DNA of 64,000 nt. Origin: Sipunculus nudus (Eukaryota; Annelida; Sipuncula; Golfingiida; Sipunculidae). Under the pieces are notes generated by a model. It saw only the letters and a list, made by a program, of their open reading frames with translations, was not told where the DNA came from and made no database searches. Of the stretch, positions 24,421 through 35,890 are shown one piece after another. Position 1 is the stretch's first letter, and every line of letters starts with the position of its first letter. Location of the stretch: positions 15,722,058 to 15,786,057 of the forward strand of contig CM049310.1 in assembly GCA_026874595.1 (NCBI GenBank), read 5' to 3'. The position numbers and the translations under genes are program-made.

Positions 24421-24814
24421 GTGGAGTTACAATCTTGGCTTGAGATCTTTGAGCTGCCTCAAAGTAAAGAAAAAAAAAGAGAAAATCTTCTGAACAACTG
24501 GATCAGCAATAACGTTCTCTTTCGTTTACGATGCTGATGCAAATAATACAAAGCTCATGACCCATCTTTTCTGTGGGCGGTAATAGCTTGCTTTCCGTAT
24601 AGGTCACATGAAACTACGGGAGTTACATGTACATAGGCGGCCATGTGTATGTATGCTTCTCACAAAATGATACTCTCTGGCGTAAGCTTTAGATCGCGTT
24701 TTCGGCAGCTGTACTTTTCAAACATGGTTAACAGCGATGACAGCGTGACTATGGTTTCATTTACTACAGTTTTGCACGCGATGTGATGTGTGGTCTAGGA
24801 TCTTGAACGTCCAC

Positions 24815-24915
24815 AAGAAGTGGCAAGAGGACACATACATTTTATGAGCACGGTACACATGGTCTCGGCTTTCGCGAGACATTACGAGATCATCGATATA
24901 CAAACACAAACCGTG
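24815..24915 (-). repeat. Possible LTR fragment of the Gypsy remnant (right)
   Basis: Partner of the sequence at 22241-22335; since pol reads on the minus strand this would be the 5' LTR side. Confidence 0.4.
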
Positions 24916-25018
24916 AACATTGCAATGAAACATGTTTCGACGTTAGAGAAGGACTGATGAAACATCATTCATATCATATGGCTTCCTTCATCCCCATTTA
25001 ACACAGTCTGTCAATAAG

Positions 25019-25363
25019 GGTGCTTTTCCATGTGCGCGGCAGTTGCGTTTGCCGCGCGGCCAGTCCTTTTCCATGTGAGTGTTTTGTATGCATTTGCCGC
25101 GCGGCAATTGCATGCCTTCCTGACACAACTGAACAGACTTAAACATACGAGTACGGGAAAACCCCCACATGTGACGTCATTAAGGCGGTATTCCCACGCG
25201 TTTGCCGCGCGGCAATCGCAGAAATCCAGCAATGCTGAATTCCAAAACTGCCGCGTGCGTTTGCCGCGCGGCAATCGCATACATGGAAATAGCACATGAC
25301 TTTTAAACTGGTTGGATTTTCGCCGCGCGACATGCACACACAACGCGTACATGGAAAAGCACC
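25019..25363. mobile_element. 345-bp MITE with repeated TTGCCGCGCGGCAA palindromes
   Basis: Ends GGTGCTTTTCCATG and its inverse CATGGAAAAGCACC. Inside are five copies, one partial, of a GC-palindrome (near 25051, 25091, 25202, 25264 and 25321). GC content far exceeds that of its surroundings. No clear target duplication. The overlapping short frames on both strands are by-products of the palindromes. Confidence 0.75.
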
Positions 25364-28300
25364 GCAATCTGTTTCTTCATGAGAATATTCCAAATATCTA
25401 CATACAACATGATACGTGCGCTATGTTTATATATGTATAATTGGGCTATATATGGCCCAATAGCCAACGAGAGACAGTAAAGCTATTAACTGCAAGACGT
25501 GTTCATGGCCGATGACACTTACATATTAATAATAACATGACGTTACATGACAAACATGACTAAGTTGTTCAGTAGGTGTGCACATCTTCCTGATATTTTG
25601 TCTTTGTGCCCTTTTAAATATTTCTTTCTTGATGACCAGGGAGAAAAACGGGATTGCGAAGTAAGTTTTCATTGGTTCGGTAACATTATGTTTATCTGCC
25701 CAATTGATTTCACACAACTGTAAACATACTGATTAAACTAGCTCATGGAGGCCAGAACTAATAGAAATAGTATATGCATTCATAACAGGGCGTCCTTCAG
25801 GTGGTATTATTACCCCGACAGTTAAATGAACATGTGAAATTTACTTGGTCATATCATTACACCACGCAATTACTGACGACGAATCGGATCGAATTTGTGT
25901 TGACTGATGTAGATTATTCTACATGCACTTTCCCGGCAGGTTTTATGTTGTGAGTGTCTGAATGTTGCCTTGACTTTACAAATCCGGCACGTGTGTTTAT
26001 CCAGGGCCATGCCCTTATCTCGCCACACCTTGATGCCAGAAATTGTTAATTTGTAATGTGCCACCGTCAAATATTTACAAATATGCAGCGTCCCCTATGT
26101 ATAAAAACATAAACTAGACGTAGTCGATAAGGTCAGCACAACACCAAGTCCAAGTCTGTATTGATTTTTTTCTTAAATGATTTCTTCGTTATAACCTGGT
26201 TTCATTCAGTTCATTCTTTCAGTCATTTTTCTTTTGTTAATTCTAGTTTTGATCCGTCTATCCATTAATCCATCCGTCCATACATCCTCCCATACACTAG
26301 TACACCAAGATTTATCAGACAGGCAACCGCGTCTTTTCCACAAACCTGAAGGCCGATTCTCATGGACATGCGTAAGTTTCTTATCGATTATCTGTTAGAT
26401 ATAATCATTTTTCTTATTGTGGTATTATGGTTTTCAAGTAAAACATAGAGCATTTTAAATGCGTCGAGCCATTGGTTTAAAGCTACAACATATAAATATA
26501 GGTACTATTTAGTTCCTGTATTCATATTTTAATTTGATCATTATTTCAAACCCTACGTATTTGTTAAATATGATGAACTGAAAAGCATTATTAAGAAATT
26601 ATGCATAGGAACAGAAACAGTTAAGATTAAACCACTAAATTATTCTAATAATATCCCAAATGCGTTTGCCATCCATTCCATAAACTATTTAAAGGTGTTG
26701 CACACACACACACACACACTACATAAAATAGTTGTATATTGTATATACCATGTTGCACATGAAGGATATAATGTTGCAAAAACCGTTCGAAAAAAATTGT
26801 ATATATATATACCACGAAAGTTTGTGGGACCTTTTCCGATACATGCAGCAGTTATAGGTCTTCTTCTGAATTTATGACGGATTTTATATAGTCTTCAGTT
26901 TGCCTTTCGGATCACTGCCAGGATTTCACTTTTAGATTACAGTAGGTTGATTTTGTGATTATATTGGACTGTTATTCTCTGAGAAGATTTGTGTGAACTG
27001 TTCATCCGGCTTATACTTAAAGGACTTGTCGCTGTGACAGTGGTGGTATCCAGGTACTGTGCACTTTGTTTATTATGCTGTGTGATTGTATTGATTTGCT
27101 GTTACACTGTTGTTTAACTGTGTAATTGTATTGATTTAGTGTATTGTAATGTTAGGTTTTTTAAAAGAATAAATTATAGTTATTTGTTAACAAAAAACCA
27201 CTGACTTCTTTATTCATTTCCCTAGACATTTCACGCTGCCTAGTGTTACAGAATCTGATTTTTTTTTATCTCCATGACAAAGTTTATGTTCGTCACACAT
27301 ACGAACATAATCTGTTGATGTTAGGTCCCGTAACAATGTTTATGCAAATAATTAATTAAGCAACATATGCCGTTACTAAATAATAGATACAAAATTTTAA
27401 TATATAAGTTGCATTTTTATTTTCATGAGACAACAGTGACCGGCTCATGAACCAGCCGATCGATATATTTAATAAAGGTAATCTACCAATACACGGACCA
27501 CTGTACAAGAGTTTTAAAGGTTTACAGGTCGTGTGGTTTTATTAATACGTTTACATGCATGGTATGCAGAAATTTTATTATTAATAATGAGTTGTAAACC
27601 TTTAATTTTTTTATTATTTAGAAATCCAAAATTTACCAATCAGCACCATGAAACCCTAGCTTTAAATGACGTCAAGTGTTATGACAACACTTCCATTTTG
27701 TTAAATTAATATTGGCGAATAAAAAACTGACGACAGAGACAAAACCGATGTTTGAGAAAACGCTCCTTGTTTGTTGATCGTTCCATGCTCAGGATGGAGC
27801 ATATTGACATGTGTTCAAGCCCTAGGCCTTTAAACAGTGCTGAGCCATAGCAGACAATGAGCCTATCGATAAAAAAGAATACAGAAATACCAAGCTCGCT
27901 CAGTAAGCCGTTAAGATCGTTCCCTGCGCTGCATACTTACAAGCGTTTATTGATATACATTTTATATCAAAAAGACTTCTTGTGAAACATTAAACAACAT
28001 ACTTCTAAATTACAGTTTTTTAATCGCTTCAAATTTGTAGATTTATCACAGTCTCAAGGTAATAAAAAGTTTTTATCAGTAATATTTAAAGTCAGGGATT
28101 GCGTAACTGTGAATGTAATTGCGAAATGATTTTTACAAAGAGCTGTTTATATGGATTTCTACACGAAAACAAGTGAATGTTCTTTGTCAATTTTTGCTAA
28201 TGGTATCTATTCCTTTTTAACAGACATAAACTGTTTGATTTGAGCCGCTTGTTGATACACATACCAGCATTGTCTTAGCCTGATCGCCCTCTCGCTTGTA

Positions 28301-28940
28301 AGAACAAATCTGTAGCAAACAGCAATTCCCAGTTTCTCTAGGGAACAATGGAACACTAGTGGTCATAATACTGACCTACGTTATGTTAGGGTTGGCGCCT
28401 TCCGTAGTGTGTAATCGGTGCCTGGTTTTAACAACTGGAAGCCCTGTGTCTGGAGACCTTGGGAGGACTCAATTTTATTGCATCTGATTATAAAAGAACA
28501 AAGCCTTGTTCTTTGTGTATATATAATGATAGTAGAACATTGTTGAGATTTAACCTTTGATAAACAGGATCTTTTACATTATGTGGAAGTATTTAGATTG
28601 TTTAAATTACACTGTCCATCTCATGATAGACTGCTGCTCCAATTTTTAATTTAGAATCAAAAATCGTTAAATTATGGACAGTTTACCCCCAATTGTGAAC
28701 GTTTGAAGTTTGTTGTTGCAATTACCAAGATCTATATGCATGCCCCTCCGCTTACCTCAAATACAAAACCTAGTTTGCCAGCAGGTAACTGTAACAGAAT
28801 CCCTTGATTTTCCCGACTTTTCACTGAATCTCAGTTTTTTTAAGGATAAATGAACAAGTCAAACTGTGGATTCGGCCTGAATTACCTGACTATAAAGCCG
28901 GCCTGAACATACACAAATAAAAATAGGAATGCACTCAGAG
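25364..28940. other. No recognised gene
   Basis: Apart from a (CA)n run at 26700-26718, AT-rich sequence. A minus-strand frame at 25870-26070 contains TCRICKVKATFRHSQHKTC, but I cannot assign it. Confidence 0.4.
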
Positions 28941-29764
28941 AGCGGCAGAACGCTTACCTCCGCCAGCACCTCTTTCAACATCCACGCCCACCTAAGTATT
29001 TAATAAACCCATATCCCGACATTCTACATCAGTGAAAATATTAGGTGATAACGATTATTAACATAATTTGACACAAGAACTTAAAGAAATTAAATAAAAG
29101 TTTTGCGGATACTCTGTTTTTGACCGGGTTCCGCCGCCGCCGTATTCGTTTCCGGAGAACTCCTCTGAGACTACTAGACCAATTTTTCCTAAACTGACAC
29201 CAATTATCGGGTCACATGTGAACTGGTGCCTAACTATTCAATGTTGACCTCTGGCCTTTCCTCTCTCCAATCTGTCAATCTGTGCGTCTGTTTTGCAACA
29301 TTAACCCACATATCTTCGGTCTCGTTTGACCAATCAGGAACAAATCTTGCACAAATGTAGCCCTTGGATAACTTTATAGCATACACAAAAATGGTGGCGC
29401 CACCTGCAACAACGTCGATCTGTTCGTCTGCCTTTGGTTAAAATTACTCATATCTCTGCAGAGGTTTGACTAATTCACCTGAAATTTGGCTTTGATGTTT
29501 GTCTTTTGTGGGATAAAACCACTCATATCTCGGCAGTGGTTTGACTTTTTCACCTGAAATTTTGCATGTGTATACATCTTGGATAGTTTCTCGTTCAAAT
29601 AACAGGTGGCGCCACCTACAATCATGTTTACGTGGCAGACATCCATGCTAATATGTAACACATCTAACTATTTCCCCTTGCCACTCAATCCATGCCTCAC
29701 CTCACCTGTCCTACTCTGATTTTGGCGGATACACGTAGTCGCTTGTCGACTACCCGTATCCTAG

Positions 29765-29767
<3 letters not shown>

Positions 29768-29809
<42 letters not shown>
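29768..29809. repeat. (TA)n microsatellite
   Basis: About 20 TA repeats. Confidence 0.97.
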
Positions 29810-29811
<2 letters not shown>

Positions 29812-30101
29812 CAATTCCTATTGCATCTCCTTCAGCTAGGTGTAGCAAAGAAGGGGAAGGGTGAGTTGGTGGTAGTGGACCTAATGGTCCAGACAACCCC
29901 CCCCCCCCCTTAAAACAACACACACACCACTATCACCACCATCATCAAGGCCATGCAGCAGCCAGCCAGGCGACAGCAGGTTTGCAGGGATGAAACGTTT
30001 TTTATGTAGTCATTATCACTGCATCCAAGTTCTGTGACAAGACGTTACTCACAATATATTGCGCATGAACATTAAACGTACCTTCCTTGTCCCCAGGAAG
30101 G

Positions 30102-30184
30102 CCTCAATTAATGTTAATAAAATTTGCTCACCTTCTTGTTGTATTGCCGACGCAGCCACAGAATTTCATTAACATTAATTGAGG
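30102..30184. repeat. 83-bp foldback
   Basis: Arms 30102-30124 and 30162-30184 pair at 22 of 23 positions (CCTCAATTAATGTTAAT...), with a 37-nt loop. Confidence 0.85.
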
Positions 30185-31009
30185 ACTTAAGTTTTATTAT
30201 TTAACCAGTTTCATTATTTAAAATGTTGCACAGAAAAGTACTCAAGTCTGAAGACTAAGAGGGGCAGATTTTGATGAATCTGGTTCCCGATCCGTCCATA
30301 TTTTTTTCTCCTTTCGTCCATGACCTTTCCATCCACAAAATTTCATCGCAATTTATCGAGAGCTTTCGAAGATATGACTCGGAAACATAAATATATACAT
30401 GTACACACAAAATACGGCCGATCACATAGCCCCTGTCAACTTCCTTGGCGGAGATAATTAAAGTCCGCGCACACCAGAACGCTCGTTGAAAGGGCAGAGA
30501 ATATCAGAATTAATATGGTTGACTGATTGCTGGTTCTCAGAGCAAGGTTTCCTAACCCCTTTTGATGGTTCTTAGAACAAGGTATCCCAAACCCTTTCAA
30601 TCTAAAACTCAGCTACGGTTATCATAGCTATTTAAATAATTCTTGATTTTCCGATGCATGACTTAACCAAATAATCACATAATTCCATTACCTTTGAAAT
30701 TCCCCAATTTTTCACGGACCTTTCGGTGAACCCTATCAACTGTGACCTGCTTTTTCCTCAAGAATAAATTTTTATCATCGCATTAGTCTTTTGTTACAGG
30801 TTTTCTTGGTGTTTCAGTTACGTTATATAATTAGTTATTGTAGCAAATTTGGAGAACATTAGCTATCAGTGGTGAAGAATAACACTTATATGCCTGTCAT
30901 AAGACGCGGACTGGGTCAACGGAAAGTTTCCCGGTGGGTTGATGGCATAACCAGAATATTGTTTTTCACTCATGTTTTCAGAGCTATATTTCTCAACCCA
31001 GTCCGTTGC

Positions 31010-33510
31010 TGACTGTCACAATTTGTAATTCCTGTGTTCCTAGCGATTTTTCAGGGTCCATAGTAACTCTTATTCCATCAGGGTTTAACGTGTTTATCCT
31101 CTAAGATTCTCAGCTTGTTTCTGTCTAATTTTCCTCATCTGACTTCCGTCACCTAGTTTAAAGTTCGTCATCAAGTTTTGACCTGGCCCGCGCACAGAAC
31201 CATGTTTTCTTTTTATGTTGAATAACCGGTTAGAGGGGAAAATATTCCTCAGTACCTCCTTCCATATAATACTATTAAAAATAGTTTCTCTGGTTGAAAA
31301 ATGTGGTTTATATATGGTCTGATTTTCTGGTCATAATCAGCCGTCCCGCTTATGAGAGCAATTTTAATTTACAAATATGGCAGAAGAAATTTTCGTCTTA
31401 GGTTGCATAGATTCATATATGAACAAAGGATAGGGACAATCACAAAATAAATCTGAAGCCTTGGTTACATACAGGAGTCACAGCAGATTTAAATTTAATT
31501 GCATCTCTGCCTGATCAACAAAATTGGCTAAAATATCCATAACAAATTAACATTTACATTTTCCGTTATACTCGTGCATTTTGTTGGGGCGACTGGCACA
31601 GGGTATTGGTGTCCGTTATATTGACAAAGAAAACCCATACATGTTTATTTACAATGAAAGAATAAACAAAAAAACCTCTGCCTCGAATATCTCCATGCAT
31701 CCTCTTTCACTAAACAATAATCTTGTCTTATTTGCCCCAAACACTTCAGACGATCAATACACACAGTGCGCATGCTGATGGAAAATTTGCATAAACTATA
31801 CTTACAATAGCCGCATTTCAGTACAGTTAAGGAAAGCCGGCTTCTGTATTTGTATCGAAGTTATGTTAATATACATGAGTGGGTATAAGAATATAATTTA
31901 ATATAATTTAATATAGCTCGATCTTTCCCAAGTTATCTAGTAAGATCCATTTCTTGACAAAATACCTTGTTGAATTCAGTCTCCTTACTTTCCATTATTC
32001 ACTGAATTAGAGTAAAACTGCTGTAAAAGGGATCTCAACTCTTGCGACCCAAGCGTGAATTAAATTGAAATTACAAAACACGAATTATATAAAGTAAATT
32101 ACTTTTGAGTCGCAGTTATAAACCATATGGATACCAGGTTCGTGGATTTTGTATTTCAATCTGAAGTTGCATTAATATTTCCACAAAAATAATCTTTTGA
32201 CTCGAAAGAATATTGTTTTGAATTAGTGATGAATATGGATGAAATGTGTAATGCTTTCATTTTAAATTTGTTAAAAAAAATATTTTTTTTTAAACTAAAA
32301 GATCACTGATTTTAATCCAAGAAAATCTGTGTTGAACTGTTAAGTGTTGTTTAAGGAAGAGGTATCTTGGGGTGTTTTCATTCAATTACCAATTTGTTTA
32401 AACCAGAACTGTCTGGTTGCCGATTTTTTTTTCAGAAATTCGGTCTAGATGGTCAATGGAGTAAATATTTGTACAATGCCCTAAAATCTGAAGACGTATT
32501 TATTTACAATGTCAGAAATATTAATATTGGACAAAAAAAATCGTTCATAAAATATTTGACCACCATTTTCGTGATTTGTATAAATTGATAATAAATATCA
32601 TATCTTGGACTTTTTTTCTCTTTATTTTGTTTATTCTGTAAGAGTCGTCAATATTTTCAAAGATAAGATAAAATGAACGATCGGATAAATATGACCTGTT
32701 ACATGTCAGAAAATATAGATCTTATATTAATCACTTATCATTTACATTATTACATATGTCTACTGTGACTAAAATGTGCTAGGAAAGCCACCTGTGTATC
32801 ACTGAGTAAGCATGAAGCGTTTGAAAATGTGTCGTTGACTTAAATTCATGAGCGGATACGTGATTTAATTCTGGTGTCACGTGATGCTATCAGACGGCTA
32901 GGCCTCTTTACATACTATATCGTTTGTATATTCGGATTGGTACCCAGCACAATTACGGCTCCGAGCCTCCGATTCTTTCAGCCAAATGTTTCGATAGGCA
33001 ACTACTAGCACTTAGACTGGCCAAGCCTGTGTGCTTGGCATTCGCTTCTGCCATCTGGCAGTATATAGGTTCAGGCATACGTAGGCCTACGAGGGGTAAA
33101 ATGAAAGCGGGAATTGAAGTCTGCGCCATCTGCCATCGACTGGTTGAACTGAAAATGTTTTCTTGTCATGCCAACAGTTTTCTTGTCTCTCCAAGAAGCT
33201 CACTGGTTAACTAGCCATTGGCAATCAGACATCACGTATTCTATGGAATACCCTCTGCGTCATTGTTACCGTCACCGTAGCAACGACAAATGTCCTTGAC
33301 CAAAGGTGTTACGTTTTAATATAAAAATAAAATGGAACTCCTCCAGTGGTCTACTGACGTACTACCCTGTCAATATAAGGGATTCCAACATCCGCTGGAC
33401 AAGCCGTGAGTGTGAGCCATCACAGATATTCTGTACTTCCGTCTGTCCAGGCGTGGGATTACGTTTGGTAATGCACATATAAAATTACCAGCGGTCTTGC
33501 ATGTCTAAAC
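31010..33510. other. No recognised gene
   Basis: AT-rich. A GC-richer patch at 32930-33230 has a 96-codon plus-strand frame without recognisable similarity. Confidence 0.4.
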
Positions 33511-33517
33511 AGTCCTA

Positions 33518-33678
33518 TTATTGATTATACATGTTATTAGCGGCAGTTGCCACTCTCGAACTTCCGGTACATACTTGACTTTCTGGAAAGCTGGCATCGT
33601 CTTTACCGAAGCTCGTAAGCTCACTTCCGCCAATACTGGTCAATGTTGAAGCTGGCACAGTGTTCCGCGCTCGTAGCA
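33518..33678 (-). CDS. Possible further alternative last exon of the channel
   Basis: An isolated, relatively GC-rich coding-like stretch ending in TAA. Two AG dinucleotides (acceptors at 33680-33679 and 33653-33652) both enter the frame in phase 1, as the channel tail would need. From the second, the peptide reads STLTSIGGSELTSFGKDDAS and ends in ATAANNMYNQ. The pyrimidine tracts are poor and the exon lies 2 kb beyond the proposed stop of the gene, so use would require skipping exon F. Equally possible: part of another gene, or chance. Confidence 0.25.
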
Positions 33679-33699
33679 CTGCGACCGATATGTCATCAT

Positions 33700-35735
33700 C
33701 TCGTTTATAAATCAATATGGCGCTGGGAACCAGTCTGTTGTATATATTTTCCCAAATAATATAATAATATAATACTTGAGTGAGAGATTCGTGGTAGTTG
33801 TGCTATTTATTAACAATGATGGGGTTGATTGGTATTGCAACTTCAATTAGAGTTTGCATTTCATGAGACACCAGAGGTGAATCGCTAAAATATAGGGCTC
33901 GGGCGCTGGGACATGTAAATTTATTTAATAAACTCTTCATGCAAAACACCCAAGACGTGTCTTCATCGTCCAATCCATGCTAGAGGTCGCTTCAATGTGC
34001 TATTTTTTTCATTATGCGAGGATAAGCTATGTTATTTATAAATATAAAATAACGAATATATGTTATATTTATCAATAATTGAAAAAAATAAGCCCAAACT
34101 GAATAGGGCTTGCATCTGCAGCGACATCTGTTGAAGATAATCAAGTTTTACGCACAAAAAATAATTATAAAGTTTTCTGGAATGGTGCCAGGGTCAGGAA
34201 CAATATGAACTGGTACCCCGCTCAATGATGGAGGTGTTTGTTTGAGCAATGTTGATTACCAGTCTGGAACAAAGGGATGAAGATTACCAGATTCAAAACA
34301 ATGTGGAGAAGCCTGGGTAGTGTGGACCAGCACACATTCACCCATGTATGCATAACACAGGGGGCCCAGTGACCAAATAATGAAGCGCCGGATATGATAT
34401 AGTATTATTTAATGAGCAGATGACAGCAGTGGCCGCCAGGTGTCACACCTGCACATTTTACACTTCTGTTCCTGGTTTCTGTCACGTGACTTTAAAAACA
34501 TTTCACTTAATTAATATGATAATTTTCAATTTATACATAACATTATGTTAATTACCGTTTTGCAAACACACAGTTGATGCTATACGTTACTATAATGTGA
34601 ACAATGTGCATTATGTTGCAGTATGTCTCAAATCTTGATTGTTCAACAATACAAGAAATGGAGTTGAATAAAAATAACATCATCCAGGTAAAATATCCGG
34701 GTAAAATATCCAGGAGTAAGTATAAAATATGCACATGTTCGTCAACAAAGACAGGACGAGTGTTCAGTGTGACGAAAATATTATTTTAACAAATCTAAAA
34801 AGAAAACACGCGAGTCTCATCAGAAACGGATTTTAACAATGCGAAATAATCTCTCGCAGACTCGAGCCGACACTCCTGTAATATACAGGTGAATGTGACT
34901 TAATGTTGTGACGTAACCTTGTTACGTGTCCCGGGGATATGAAGGAACGATGGAATCCGTGTTACACCTACGACAGGAACAAATGAATGATGGTGTGTGT
35001 ATATCATATGCAATGATAGGTCCAACATCACGAAGAAGAGGGTACACACGATACCGAGCGCACGAAGTAAAAAAAAATGCAATTTTCACTGTCATATTTC
35101 AATATCCGACCGTCCATCGAATATTAGGTCAACCCTGCTCAAATCACAACCGCTAAGCTTGAGTCAATCTAAGCGACATCAGATTATGCGGATTCATTAG
35201 ACAAGTATTGAAAATGGCAATTTTTGCATCCATGTACATAACTTTACAGATAATCTACAGTTATTTTGTTATAAACAACATGAGCTCATACGACCAATAA
35301 GTATAAGGCCCAAAACTTGTATATTAATATCAACATAATGTATAAGTAGAACGGCATTCATATTCTTTCGTCCGCTAACTTCCGGTAAGCAATTCGATTC
35401 TTATTGGCGCGAATGATAAGCGTTCCCATCAAACTGCTACCATCGACAAGGTGCTTGGCCAGTGCCAATTCACCTATATAAGCGATCTGTCATGGCGTCA
35501 CACCAGCATCCGGTGCCATTCATATTTCCACATTGTCGCGTCTTTCTTTGAAAGATGTCCGGTGTTATGACGCCCTCTCAACCATTCAACACCAGGGGAG
35601 CTTGCCCACGTGAACGCCAACATTTGCCCAAATATGATTTTCCATTAGTTCTCGAATCCTAGGCTAATGCTCCATAATATCACCATATATATAAGAAGAA
35701 TACATAAACCTTCTATTGCTATCATTCACCATACG
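33700..35735 (-). other. Downstream of the Shaw stop: presumed 3' UTR then intergenic
   Basis: No gene recognised. The part next to the stop should be 3' untranslated sequence. TTTATT (AATAAA on the minus strand) first appears near 33804-33810 and again near 33920, so a long 3' UTR is possible but unproven. Confidence 0.3.
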
Positions 35736-35890
35736 TTATGTGTTGACCGTCACTAATGTACTGTTAGTCCCAGAATTAGGCCCCGTGTTGGTAGTCTGTG
35801 CGGTTAAGGGGCGCTTTGGGGTCGTTGGCGTTCCGTGCACATTTGGCCTAGGGCTGGTCGTGTGGTCTGCTGTTGTATTGATGCCCCCAC
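35736..35890 (-). CDS. Shaw: Shaw terminal exon F with stop codon
   Basis: Acceptor CTATTGCTTCCTCTGTAG then GTGGGGGC, phase 1. The frame runs 50 codons to TAA (35738-35736): [20 protein letters not shown], then [20 protein letters not shown], ending [10 protein letters not shown]. It is Thr/Asn/Pro-rich like exon D, as expected of one tail. The last residues (VNT) are not a classical PDZ ligand. The 3' untranslated region should continue below 35736; no convincing AATAAA was seen in the next 1.9 kb, so the transcript end is unknown. Confidence 0.75.

Larger units (their letters stand above)
28945..30466. repeat. Region between inverted CCTCCGCCA / TTGGCGGAG ends
   Basis: ACCTCCGCCAGCACC near 28960 and TCCTTGGCGGAGATAA near 30448 are inverted. 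Between them: diverged repeated units (CATATCTCGGCAGTGGTTTG and similar near 29309, 29450, 29525), two GGTGGCGCCACC palindromes, (TA)n at 29768-29809, and a foldback at 30102. Possibly one composite element; the ends are short. Confidence 0.4.

Noticed and set aside
25011-25393. Several overlapping frames on both strands near 25.0-25.4 kb
   Set aside because: Generated by the GC-rich palindromes of the MITE, which are stop-poor in all frames.
30905-31009. Inverted GCGGACTGGGTCAAC / CTCAACCCAGTCCG pair
   Set aside because: Arms of ~13 bp with a mismatch and no other support; too weak to call an element.
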